DNA of 64,000 nucleotides. Source: Holacanthus passer. Its lineage: Eukaryota > Chordata > Actinopteri > Pomacanthidae. How positions within the stretch are numbered: the stretch's first letter is position 1; each line of letters opens with the position of its first letter. A program made the position numbers and the translations under genes. Positions 47,928 through 59,069 of the stretch are shown here, piece by piece. The stretch covers positions 4,092,001 through 4,156,000 of the forward strand of contig JAFREQ010000034.1 of the NCBI GenBank assembly GCA_025331565.1. The letters run 5' to 3'. The notes under the pieces were generated by a model. The model had not been told where the DNA came from and made no database searches. It worked only from the letters and a program-made list of their open reading frames with translations.

Positions 47928-50900
47928 ATGGCGGACTCTCAGGAGGACAAGCTCTACAAAGCCGAATACGCCAAAAGCGGCCGCGCTTCGTGCAAGAAAT
48001 GCAAAGAAAACATCGCCAAAGACTCTCTGAGGATGGCCATCATGGTGCAGGTAACCGAGCGGCGTCCGACACGAACAAACCGGCTCTGAACGCTGCCTTC
48101 ACCCCACCACAGCTTTTGTTTATTAGCTGGTTTAATATGCTAACATACCCACTAATAATCGGCTTACATGAGAATGAGAATATGCTGTTTAAAGTGGGGT
48201 TTCAGCCATGCTATGTTAGGCCCTCGTTAGCATCTAAATGGCTGACATTTTCTATGGAGTCTTGTTCACAAAGAGCCTTTTCTTAATGTCGGATTGTCCC
48301 ACTCATGCCTCCATGAAAAGTGAGGTTCACTCGTATGTTTTGATCGAAGCGTGCTAACGATATCTGAGTGAGCATCTACAGCAGGAGTCAAAAATCACAA
48401 CAGCATCATTGAAGCATGTAAAGTGTGTCTGCAGCCCCACAGAGATTTAATTAACTAAGAGGCTCACAAAGCTCCTGATGCCTCCTTATTCATGGCCTGT
48501 GGAGCAGATCCAGATATTCAATCACCTGACTTTTCTCTGTGAGGATCAGTCAAACTGGATCAGTCTGTTTATGCAAGTCAGCAGGAGCACATGGTTATGA
48601 CATTTTAATGCATGGTCACATATCAGTACATGTAATTACAGAGGATCTGGATTTGTTGTCAAGACTAAAATGGTCTCATATATTTTGAGAGTGTTGAGTT
48701 GAGAGTGTTGTGTCATGTTCATAGTGCCCAACCCACGTGGACAACAATGAAACGTGTCAGGCAAATACACAATACCTTACATATATATAACACATAACAT
48801 TACATTGCAAACAAAATATTCTTTACTCTCCCCAAACTCTACAAATAAAATGTGCCACTCAAAGTTTCTTCCCCACAACTCAAGTTTTTTTTTCTTTTTT
48901 CAATGATCCAACCATTTAACATGAAGGGCATCATATTAGAAACTTAAACCATCATAATAAAACAGACAGTGAGATTTAGACTGCCACAAGGAATAATCTG
49001 CTCTGGGCATCACAAATATGTAATCTGTTCTGTAAAATAAAAAGTAAATGAATCACACAAACTAAAGATTTTACCTCCAGTAATGTCCATGAAAATTGTC
49101 TGTTCTGCAGTAGGATCATCTCACATTTATGTCATGCCATATTCGCTGTAAACATATTTCATCCACTGAATCTCCCCTGTTTGTTCTTTGTCCGGCAGTC
49201 GCCCATGTTTGATGGGAAGGTCCCCCACTGGCACCACTTCTCGTGCTTCTGGCAGCGAGCAGCAGCTCAGTCCACCGGTGACATTGCTGGGTATTCTGAC
49301 CTCCGCTGGGAGGACCAGGAGAAGGTCAAGAAGGCCATTGAAAGTGGTGGAGCAGCAGGAGGTGAGTACTGGACTTCAGTTGAGCAGCCGAATCTGTTAT
49401 ATGCAGGTTGATTAGCATACATAACTTTAACATTTTACATAGAGACATACCTGTGGACTGTAGTATCTCAAAGAAGTTTGACATATATTTGCCTCCCGGT
49501 GTTCACAACTAAAATATATGCTGCCTGTCATGTGTTAAAATAAACTTCTGTTGTATTTGTTTTTGCTACTTGGTTAGTCTTGGTTGACTTGAAAATTAAA
49601 ATTGGATGTCTTCCTTCTTGCAGGAAAAGGCGAACAGAAGAGTGGCGCTAAAGGAGAGAAGACACTAAATGACTTTGCGGTTGAATACGCCAAGTCAAAC
49701 CGCAGCACATGCAAAGGCTGTGAGCAGAAAATAGAAAAGGTTAGCAGCCACTTTCATTTGCACACAGGAAAACTGTTGTTCAAATGTAACAATTACTAGT
49801 AACTAATATAAATATATTCCATATACGTATATGATAATAAATGTTTGATCAAGTAGGTTCCTTTGTGTCTCACTGAGTCTGTGATATTCTGGCCTCCCCT
49901 TCAGGATCAGATCCGTGTGTCCAAGAAAACTGTGGACCCAGAGAAGCCCCAGCTGGGTCTGATTGACCGCTGGTACCACACCGCATGTTTCGTGAGCCGC
50001 AGGGAGGAACTGCTCTTCAAGCCTGAGTACAACGCCGCCCAGCTGAAGGGATTCAACGCACTGAGGGCAGAAGACAAGGAGGAACTTAAGAAGAGGCTCC
50101 CTGCTGTCAAAACTGAAGGGTGAGACAAAGATGAAGGAATGTGCAATATTCTTTTTGTGTTGCTGGCATTAGAGCTCAAGCCTGGTCAGGTCCGGTCTGT
50201 CACCTCTCTGTCATCACCACTGGCTACATTTGAAACCTCTCTGTCTCCCACCGTCCTGCAGCACAAGAATATTGCTTTGAAAGTGTCCCTGAACGCTGTC
50301 ATCGTGTATGCGTACAGGAAGGGGTTGACAGCGGAGTTTGCATGTGACAGGATGATGGCAGTGAGCAGCAGCTCTAGCGGCACAGGGCAGTGGGGGCAGA
50401 GCAGCAGGAAGCAGTTGATTATGTGGAGCGGGATCCAGCAGATCGTGAAGAGGAAAAGAACCAGAAAAAGGGACGTAGCTGTCTTCATCTCTCGCCGCAT
50501 GCTGGCTGTGGCCCTCATTTGTCCCTCCCCTCTGCCGTTCTGCTCAGACGCGATGCGCCTCACCTGCTGCTTGACCGTGGCAAAAATCTGGGCGTAGATT
50601 AGAAACATGATCACCAAGGGGGTCAGCACACAAGCAAAGAAGTTGAAATAGACCATGTAGGTCATGTCCACCACCAAGACAAAGAAGCAATAGCCTAAAT
50701 CAGGGGGCGTCTTGTGCCAGCCCATGAGAGGCACAAGCCCGATGAGAAAAGCCAACAGCCATGTGGTCAGGATCACCAGCACAGCGTTGCGAGACGTCAT
50801 CAGGACCTGGTAGCGGAAGGGCATGAAGATGGCCACGTAGCGCTCCACAGCCACCGCCAGCAGGCTGAAGATGGAGCTCTGGGTGAACATGATTAAAACA

Positions 50901-53900
50901 CTCAGCATGAGCAAACACAGGTAGAGATTGTGACGTGGCAAACCAATGTCAGTCAGGATGGCACAGGGAATGGCAATGGCGCCCACGCAGATGTCGGCGA
51001 CCGCAAGCGAGACCAGGAAGTAGTTGGTGACGGTGCGTAACTTGCGGTTGAGGCCCACGGCGGCACAGACCAGCAAATTGCCGGCAGTGGAGAGAAAGGC
51101 GATGACGAGCTCAGCCGCCATGTAAGGCACGTTGGGGGAGATCACCGGATCAGCGGGTGGAGGCGAAGGAGAAGTTAGGGAGGAGGAAGGAATGGAGGAG
51201 TTCTGGAAAGTCAAAGACAGGTGGGAGGAGTTTCTAGTTTGGAAAGTGTAGAGGTTCAAGAGTGCAGTGCTGTTCTCCATGGTCGTCCTAAAGGGAGAAA
51301 TAAGACTCAAGTTAGAAGTCAAGCTTAACTGGTGATGAAATGCAAGGAAGCAATAAAATTACTCACCAATCTACAGCAGGATGGTTCTTTTTAAAACAAG
51401 TGTTATTTCTCAAGCAACTAAAGACTCTATCGATTGATTCTATTCATTACTCCGCCAGCAGCCGCCCTGATAATCGGCCCCTGTCCTCACATTAAAGATC
51501 ACATGCACACTTCTGTTCGAACAAATCTGGAGGATGCTGTTTTAAATAATTCCCTCCCTCCCTCTTGATGTCAGCTGTTGTCTGATAAGGGATCCTGAGT
51601 GCTACAGGATGGTCATTAACTGATATGTGTGATATGTGTGGGGAGTCCAATAAATGTTTCTTATGGGCAGGGTGGATGATATCAGCTCGGACACCTGGGA
51701 ATGTGGAGACATGTACCTGCCTGTGTTTGTGTATTCATTACCTGATGGAGCCCTAATGAATTTGTCTAATGAATAAAGGTGTCTGACTCAGGCTTGTTTT
51801 CCAAATCTTGGCTATTTTCCAGTATCCCTTTTGGCCTCATTTAGGAAGTTAATTTGAATGTTCTTTTGTCCTCTTTTTTTTCTTTGTCTGTGCCAAATTA
51901 CTGAAAGAAAAAAGAGTTGTTGGAGGAAGCTATTTTGAACTTCTGTTTATTCATACAGGAAGCGTAAAGCTGATGAGGTGGATGGAGTGTCGAAGAAACA
52001 GAAGAAGGAGGAAGAGGATGAGAAGAAGAAGCTGGAGGAGCAGTTGAAGGTACCTTTCTTATTTTGGAATAAACATCATGTTATGTTTGGTGACCATGTT
52101 TTTATTAAGTGACTCTGTGTGTGACTTTTTTTGTACATCTGCAGAACCAAAGCCAGCTGATTTGGGGAATCAAGGACAAGCTGAAGAAGTTTTGTTCCAC
52201 TAACGATATGAAGGAGCTGCTGATTGCAAATAGCCAGGAGGTTCCTTCTGGAGAGTCCAATGTAAGCAAACCTCCTCTTAAATCACTCCCACTAAAATTG
52301 ATTTCCAATCATATTTATTAAAATGACTTTTGTATTATTGGTTACAAATGTCATTTAGCCATGATTTTTTTATATCTTTTAATTAAATTATCAGACCAAT
52401 TTTTTGTTTAGTACTTGGTAACTAGCTGATGGAGAAAGTGAGTTGTTTAATCTTTGTATATAGAACATATAAAAGACTGTAACTGCCCCTGTAACAGTTA
52501 CCATGACCTGCTTGTATGTGTTGTTTAACTCACAGGTTTTAGACTCCCTGGCTGACGGCATGGCTTTTGGTGCCCTTGAGGCCTGCAAGGAGTGCAAGGG
52601 CCAGCTGGTGTTTAAGGGTGATGCTTATTACTGTACAGGGGACATCTCAGCCTGGACAAAGTGTGTGTTCAAAACCGCAACGCCCATACGCAAAGACTGG
52701 GTCATCCCCAAGGTAGGTCACCTCATTTCAGGGCTTCTTTATATAGTATAAATTACCATGCTGAATCACCAGGCGGTGGATAAAAAATAGGATATCTATG
52801 AAAAGACCAAGAAAATACCACATTTTATTATTTTTCCCTACATGGAATATTCTGGCTTTCTCATTTTAGGAATTCCATGAAGTTGCCTTCCTGAAAAAAT
52901 TCAAGTTCAAGCGAAAGGACAGGGTTTACCCCAAGGAGGCTCCCGCCCAAAGCCTGACCGCAGCCAAATCAGAACCTTTGGCGAGTGCATCCAGTGCCCC
53001 GACTGAGCGACTGCCAGAGAGAGCGCCTGCAGGTTAGTGAAGAAACCTGAACACTCAATCATTATAAGTACTTCCATACAGTGGTATTTTAATGTTGTAA
53101 TATTTATGCCCATAGACAAACCTCTCACTGGTATGAAACTTTTGGCTGTGGGCAAGCTGTCCAAAAACAAGGATGATCTAAAGGCAGCCGTAGAGGAGAT
53201 GGGCGGAAAGATTACTGGCACAGCCAATAAGGCCTCTGTATGCCTGAGCACCAAGAGTGAGTAACCAATCAAAAAGTGAAGAATTTGGGAATATGGTGTC
53301 ATCTTCATAACATGTAATGCAACAATTGCCATTTCTGTAACTCCCTGTCTTTATCACTTCCTCATGTTTTCACAGAGGAGGTGGAGAAGATGAGTAAGAA
53401 AATGGAGGAAGTGAGGGATGCTGGCGTGCGCGTGGTCTCTGAGGATTTCCTCACAGACATCAAGTCATCAGGGAAAGCCCTCCAGGAGCTGGTCTCCCTG
53501 CACGCCATCTCACCCTGGGGCGCAGAGGTCAAAGTCGAGACTCAGGCCCCGTCTGTGGCCTCCAAGTCTGGAGCGCTGGCCACCAAGAGCACCGGCAGGG
53601 TGAAGGAGGAGGAGGAAGGTAAAGCATATTTGTTGTTGTTATTAATGCATGTGCTTATAGATGTTTTTGTAAATATTATGTCATGTTTTAGAGCAATGAT
53701 TCATTGAGACTTGCTTATATATTATAGGACTTTAAGGCTCTTTGCATCTGCACTATTATAGGTGGCAGCAAATCCAAGAAGATGAAACTGACAGTGAAAG
53801 GAGGAGCTGCAGTGGATCCAGATTCAGGTAGTCATGAGTACCCTGCTTTGTTTTTTTTTCTGTCCTTTTTTTTTATTAGATCTTCTGATTTTAACTGATG

Positions 53901-56900
53901 ATTTCGATTTTCTTAGGTCTGGAGAACAGCGCTCATGTCCTGGAGCAGAGTGGGAAGATGTACAGCGCGACACTGGGTCTTGTGGACATTGTCAGAGGCA
54001 CCAACTCCTACTATAAACTGCAGCTGTTGGAGGATGACGTACAGAAGCGGTCAGTGTTGCTGCAGAAAATCGTTTCACTTCTGTTTTGTAGTGTAGTGGT
54101 TATTTAAAGGTACTCTTAGGTAAATTAATGAGGCGTTAGATCGTCTTAGCCTGCTAGCTGCAGTGATGTGATATCGTTTGTTTTTTAATTAATAATTGTG
54201 TTACCCTTTCTCCGTGTATGTGCAGGTACTGGGTGTTCAGGTCATGGGGCAGAGTGGGCACCACCATCGGAGGCAACAAGCTGGACAAGTTCCACGACAA
54301 GAACTCTGCCATGGACAACTTCCTGGGCGTCTACAAAGAGAAGACAGGCAACGACTGGGGCACCTCCAACTTCACCAAATATCCCAATAAGTTCTACCCT
54401 CTGGAGATCGATTATGGACAGGTACACACAACACACACATACTCAGATAAAGGAGATGTCTTACAGTATGTTTTCTGTATCTGACTGGATTTAGTTTTTC
54501 TCTTTGGTGTTGGTGTTTGACTACAGGATGAGGAAGCGGTAAAGAGGTTGACTGCCACCGCTGGCACCAAGTCTAAGCTCGCTAAACCTGTCCAGGAGTT
54601 AATCAAGACCATCTTTGATGTGGAGAGCATGAAGAAGGCCATGGTGGAGTTTGAGGTAAGACTTGTGGCTGCGTAGGTGTGACAAAGAAACCACATTAGA
54701 CAGATCTAGGTTGTTACAGTGTGTATTATATCACATCTTCTGGCAATGTGGAGTTTCTCCTGAGAAGCTATTTTTTATCATTTGATACAAGGGAGTGAAA
54801 TATGATGATATATGTGACTTTGCACTGCTTATATTACCAAAGCCAGCACCATCAGTCTTGTCATGTCATGTCTACACTTACACTAAAGAGGAGCTGCAGA
54901 AAAAGGATTTTTTTTTTTTTTTTTTTTTTTTTTTGCAAGGAAGCACATACACATATAGCTTTTCTCTCCTTTTCTGTTTTCAGATTGACCTTCAGAAGAT
55001 GCCCCTCGGAAAGCTGAGCAAGAGGCAGATCCAGAGTGCCTATGCTCTTCTAACTGAAGTACAGCAGGTCAGTAACCAACAACCCTTCCTGCTGGATTGT
55101 CTCACTATTCACCTTTCGATTGTGGTTACTCTTTATAGGACTCTGTGACTATGTTGGTCTTTTTTTTTTTTTTTTTTAAATAGGCTGTGTCAGACTCTCT
55201 GCCTGAGGCCCAGATACTGGATCTCTCCAACCGCTTCTATACCCTGATTCCTCACGACTTTGGTATGAAGAAACCTCCACTGCTCAACAACCTGGACTAC
55301 ATTCAAGTAAGGACATAATTCTGTATCCTGCTGTGTAGTTTTCTCTCATTATAGATGGATGAAGTTCAAATGTATCTAATAAAATCCACATGCATCACTG
55401 TTCAGGCTAAAGTTCAGATGCTGGACAACCTGTTGGATATTGAAGTGGCATACAGTCTGCTCAGAGGAGGGGCCCAGGACAATGAGAACGATCCCATCGA
55501 CATTAACTATGAGAAACTCAAAACCAAGATTGAGGTGAGGAGTCCTGTGTGCAAGACTATATATTTTTCCCCTTTGTCCTCTAAGAATAATGCACAGTCT
55601 GGTCATTGTATGAAGGATTATGCTTGGAAAGATTATAATATGCTTTAAATCTGTTATTTCACAGGTTGTTGACAAGACTACAGATGAGGCTGAGATCATT
55701 ATGCAATATGTTAAGAACACTCACGCTGCTACACACAACACTTACACACTGGAAGTGCAAGAGGTAAGTCATTATTAGCGTGACAACCGCTTCATTTGAA
55801 TATCATGTTGCTTAGTTTGTATAATTGTTTGTTTATAATGACTGATTCTATCACAAACTTTGTCAGTTCTCCTGTGTACCTTGGTTGTCCAGCATAAACT
55901 ACCATCTAACTGTTTCCTGACCTTTTCCCATCTTTTAGATCTTCAAAATTGGTCGTGAAGGAGAGCGCCAACGGTTCCGTCCCTTCGAGGAGCTACACAA
56001 TCGCCAGCTACTGTGGCACGGTTCTCGCGCCACCAACTACGCTGGTATCTTGTCTCAGGGTCTTCGCATTGCCCCTCCAGAAGCCCCAGTGGTAAGTTTT
56101 CTTTGGGAGGGGGACCAATTGCAACACCTCTTCTTGTTCTCATACCTTTGCTTTCCTAAATTCTGTTCTGTTTTCAGTTGGTTTTCCTCCTCTTCCGTCC
56201 GGTATTACATTGCTGCTTTGCTTCATTTTCTCTAGACTGGTTACATGTTCGGCAAAGGTGTGTACTTTGCCGACATGGTGTCCAAGAGTGCAAACTACTG
56301 TCACACCTCACAGTCAGACCCTGTTGGCCTCCTTCTGCTGGCCGAGGTTGCACTCGGCAACATGTAAGTGACCATCTGAGTTAACTGAAAAATGTCTAAG
56401 TATCAATCTTTTCTTATGCTTCAAAAATATATGATGTCATTGTAAATAAAACGTGTCTTGTTTTTTTCAAGGCATGAATTGAAGAAGGCCTCCCACATTA
56501 CAAAATTACCCAAAGGCAAGCACAGTGTTAAAGGTGAGAACCCTTTATATATTTTATTTTGACTTTTTTGTGAAAATTGAAATTTATCTATTTGAATTTC
56601 ACTACTGTACTGGAAACTGGTGGCATTTTGTTCCTATATTGAGTAAAGATGATGATATTAATTATAGTAATTTTATAATTGAAGTCACAGGATGGTAGTG
56701 TGGTAGGACATTTGCTAACTCAAGTGCTTCTTGTTAATAATACATAGAGGTTGGGTTTGTTTTCCTCTTCAAACGTTTAATCATTAACTCTTTTTTTTTT
56801 CCTCGCAGGTTTGGGTAGAACTGCCCCTGATCCAAGTGCTGCTGTCACTTTAGACGGGGTGCAAGTGCCTCTGGGAAAAGGAACCCACACAAACATTGAT

Positions 56901-57641
56901 GACACAAGTCTACTGTACAACGAGTATCCTTTAACACTGACCACCTGGTTTATGAGTCTGATAATCATTTTGCCAAATGACCCCACATTTTCCCTACTTT
57001 GCTATATAATTGATTATTTAATAGTTTATAAAAAAGTGAGTCAAAGACTTAATCAGTACATATTATTCTTGATAATCAATAAACTGACTCAAATCTGTAA
57101 ACACATGTTTGTGAAGGCTCAGCTTTCATTGCTGTGCTTTCGATTTTACTCTTAGATCGAACTTGAATAACTGTTTGATATGTGTGAAGGGTTCTTTTCT
57201 AACCTGATCATCATGTCAATCAGGCCCCAACTGTGTTTCATACCTGGATGAATTGAGCTGTTCTGACATGAACAGACACATAAATCATTGACTCACTGAC
57301 TGCTGGTGGTAGCTACTGACTGTTGACTTTAAGACAGGACAAAAATAAAAACAGGAATTGAAACCTCTGCTTGGTGCTTGTCCTAACCAAAGTCTTTCGC
57401 AAAAACACTACAGGGCCTTTGCTTCATGATCTCTTACCTCAGATCATCAATTTTTGTTCACCTCCCATGTCTGTAATTTGTATGACTTTTCCTCTTATTC
57501 CGAGGTGTTGGTCATATTATCTGTATGGTCTTTGTTTTCCTTAACCGCTGCTCCTCCAGGTACATTGTGTACGACGTAGCGCAGATCAACCTGAAGTATC
57601 TCCTGAAGATCAAGTTTAACTACCAGACGTCCCTGTGGTGA
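47928..57641 (+). CDS. parp1: Poly(ADP-ribose) polymerase 1 (complete, 23 exons)
   Basis: Nuclear DNA-break sensor that uses NAD+ to poly-ADP-ribosylate itself and chromatin. Exons: 47928-48050, 49199-49361, 49624-49739, 49905-50119, 51959-52049, 52145-52261, 52536-52712, 52870-53032, 53116-53256, 53376-53618, 53762-53827, 53917-54049, 54226-54421, 54527-54655, 54984-55067, 55184-55306, 55406-55534, 55665-55763, 55939-56091, 56236-56363, 56472-56533, 56809-56923, 57560-57641. They give 1015 aa against 1014 in human. Zn1 ligands C22, C25, H54, C57; Zn2 C125, C128, H159, C162; a basic nuclear-localisation stretch beginning KRK with caspase site DEVD 211-214; Zn3 C292, C295, C308, C318; BRCT about 389-490; WGR about 550-650 (VFRSWGRVG); helical domain about 660-785; ART domain with H863 (LLWHGSR), Y897 (GVYFADM) and E989 (LYNEYIVYD). 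Start in a GAAGCATGG context. Intron 4 hosts an antisense GPCR gene. Its neighbour lin9 matches human order. Confidence 0.97.
50186..51280 (-). CDS. Adenosine-receptor-like class A GPCR, single coding exon, nested in parp1 intron 4
   Basis: A 364-residue seven-helix receptor. Closest resemblance is to adenosine receptors: NYFLVSLAVAD (TM2), TQSSI..LLAVAVERY (TM3), YMVYFNFF (TM5), CWIPLHIINC (TM6), SHANSAVNP (TM7). Conserved points: N68 (1.50), D96 (2.50), C122-C198 disulfide, W282 (6.48), N289 (6.55) and H313 (7.43), which contact adenosine in the family, F200 in extracellular loop 2, NPFLY, and Cys340/341 for palmitoylation. Differences: a 52-residue N-terminus with three N-glycosylation motifs (N3, N17, N27), ERY instead of DRY, and Val201 where A1 has Glu. 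I chose the second Met over the one at 51322, because a splice acceptor (CTCCCTTTAG) sits 7 nt before it. Expected role is G-protein signalling toward adenylyl cyclase; ligand and subtype (A1/A2/A3-like or separate) are not settled. Confidence 0.85.
   Translation of the reverse strand: MENSTALLNLYTFQTRNSSHLSLTFQNSSIPSSSLTSPSPPPADPVISPNVPYMAAELVIAFLSTAGNLLVCAAVGLNRKLRTVTNYFLVSLAVADICVGAIAIPCAILTDIGLPRHNLYLCLLMLSVLIMFTQSSIFSLLAVAVERYVAIFMPFRYQVLMTSRNAVLVILTTWLLAFLIGLVPLMGWHKTPPDLGYCFFVLVVDMTYMVYFNFFACVLTPLVIMFLIYAQIFATVKQQVRRIASEQNGRGEGQMRATASMRREMKTATSLFLVLFLFTICWIPLHIINCFLLLCPHCPVPLELLLTAIILSHANSAVNPFLYAYTMTAFRDTFKAIFLCCRTVGDREVSNVASGDDREVTDRT
51288..51366 (-). other. Probable 79-nt 5' UTR intron of the nested GPCR
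   Basis: On the minus strand a GTGAGT donor (51361-51366) follows ...CTGTAGATTG, and a pyrimidine-rich acceptor ending TTTAG lies at 51288-51292. The intron ends just before the ATG, so a 5' UTR exon begins at 51367 and runs left-to-right upstream. The promoter would still lie within parp1 intron 4 (51367-51958). Confidence 0.55.
54908..54934. repeat. Poly-T tract before parp1 exon 15
   Basis: 27 consecutive T, 50 nt upstream of the exon 15 acceptor. A second T run (55160-55177) abuts the exon 16 acceptor. Confidence 0.97.
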
Positions 57642-58445
57642 GAGGGACTGTTTCCGAACCCTCCTTCAGTGAAAACAAAGACCACTGTTGCCTCCAAACG
57701 CCCGGGCTTCATTCTCTGCAACAGAAGATGTTTGGCAAAGGAGCGATGCCATGCTACGCTTTACAATGGTCATTGGAAATCTCTAGTCACTTTATTGCTT
57801 TTTCATCAGGTCTACTAGCTGGCAGCCTTCCTTAATAATGCATTAGGTACTTAAATACCTACTTCAGACTTACTCATAACACAGACAACAGTCAACATAG
57901 TGGTTGAAGCACATATTACATAGAAAGGTTTTGGTTTAGTGTTGAACATCAGAAAAAGTAGTTTTCTGTCCCACATGGTAATCCTGAATTGCAGAGGGAT
58001 TTCTTCATTCTTTAAAAAACCTGTAGTTAATAAGGTGTACTACTGCAACTTTAGAAGTTTTAAGTTGTAAACAATCTGCAGACACACACAAACCAATCTT
58101 CATGTTTAGGGTTCCCAGTAACATAGCCACTAAGATGAACCTTTTGCAGACTGTTGTGTTCAAAGATACTGTATGAGGTTTGATATGTATATATTTCTTT
58201 TGTCGTTTGTCTCTCAAGCTGTCTTCCTTGCCTAATATGAAAAAAAAATAAACAATGTGATCAGTGTTTACGCGTTCTGTAAAAGAGACGACTGCCATAG
58301 TATGTGGTACACTTTTTCTTAGTGTTTTTCTCGCTTACCTCAAAACAAAATTAAACATTGCGTTCTCAACATTTCATGCCTTTGCTTTTTTTGAAACTTT
58401 TTTACACTATGCATCAGCTCTGATTTCAGTGTGAGAATAAATCTA
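57642..58445 (+). other. parp1: parp1 3' UTR (inferred)
   Basis: Non-coding after the TGA at 57639-57641. Candidate AATAAA signals are at 58247-58252 and 58436-58441. The short frames here have no recognisable domain. Confidence 0.5.
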
Positions 58446-59069
58446 AGTTTGCATGTTCAGGTTTTCAATGAGATTCTTGATTTATGTCCTTTAGGGTCTT
58501 GTCTTGGTGGGTCAAAGGTCAGTATCGGTTTCTGATAAACACTCCAGGAGCTATAAAGACTAAACAGGATGCATGTGCTTGAAGTTGGGTGCTGCAGGAC
58601 ATTTAACCCTCCTGCCTACATGGACAGAAATAGAGTATTTACTGACCTAATTCCTCATTTGAAAGAGGCTTGCGATTTTCCATTTATATAATGTGCATGG
58701 TTTCTGGTGATTGTGTATGCCTGCAGGTAAAAGCTTTGACATTTAAACTCAAATAAAGCATCAACCTTCTCCTCAGAAGAATGAATGAAATGAAAGAAAC
58801 TGAAGCTGAAGTGCAGTATGAAACAATGGATGGATGCTGACTGGCTTCCAGTTTTGTACGTGAAACACTTTTCCAAACATTTCCTGCGACATTTTGCACA
58901 AAAAGTTGGATTCATATTAAGTGCACGCAATTGTGCGCATGCATATAAAACACAAAGTGATCATCTGTCAATTATAGTATTTATATTTCTTAAATCGCCC
59001 TCCAGATCGCGTCCCGACCCAGAATGCATTTTGACAAGGTCTTTGAAAAAGCGGCGCGGCTAATTCAAG
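58446..59069 (+). promoter_or_regulatory. lin9: Spacer and presumed lin9 promoter
   Basis: A/T-rich until about 58990, then CpG-bearing (ccagatcgcgtcccgaccc, aagcggcgcggc) up to the ATG. TTTGAA (59042-59047), a CHR-type word, lies 23 nt before the start. CAAGATGGCGGA (59067-59078) matches TISU/YY1-type initiator consensus at all but the last base. No TATA box. The 5' UTR is probably very short. Confidence 0.45.

Noticed and set aside
51281..51322. Longer N-terminus for the nested GPCR starting at 51322
   Set aside because: A pyrimidine-tract TTTAG acceptor and a matching GTGAGT donor show this stretch is better read as a 5' UTR intron end.
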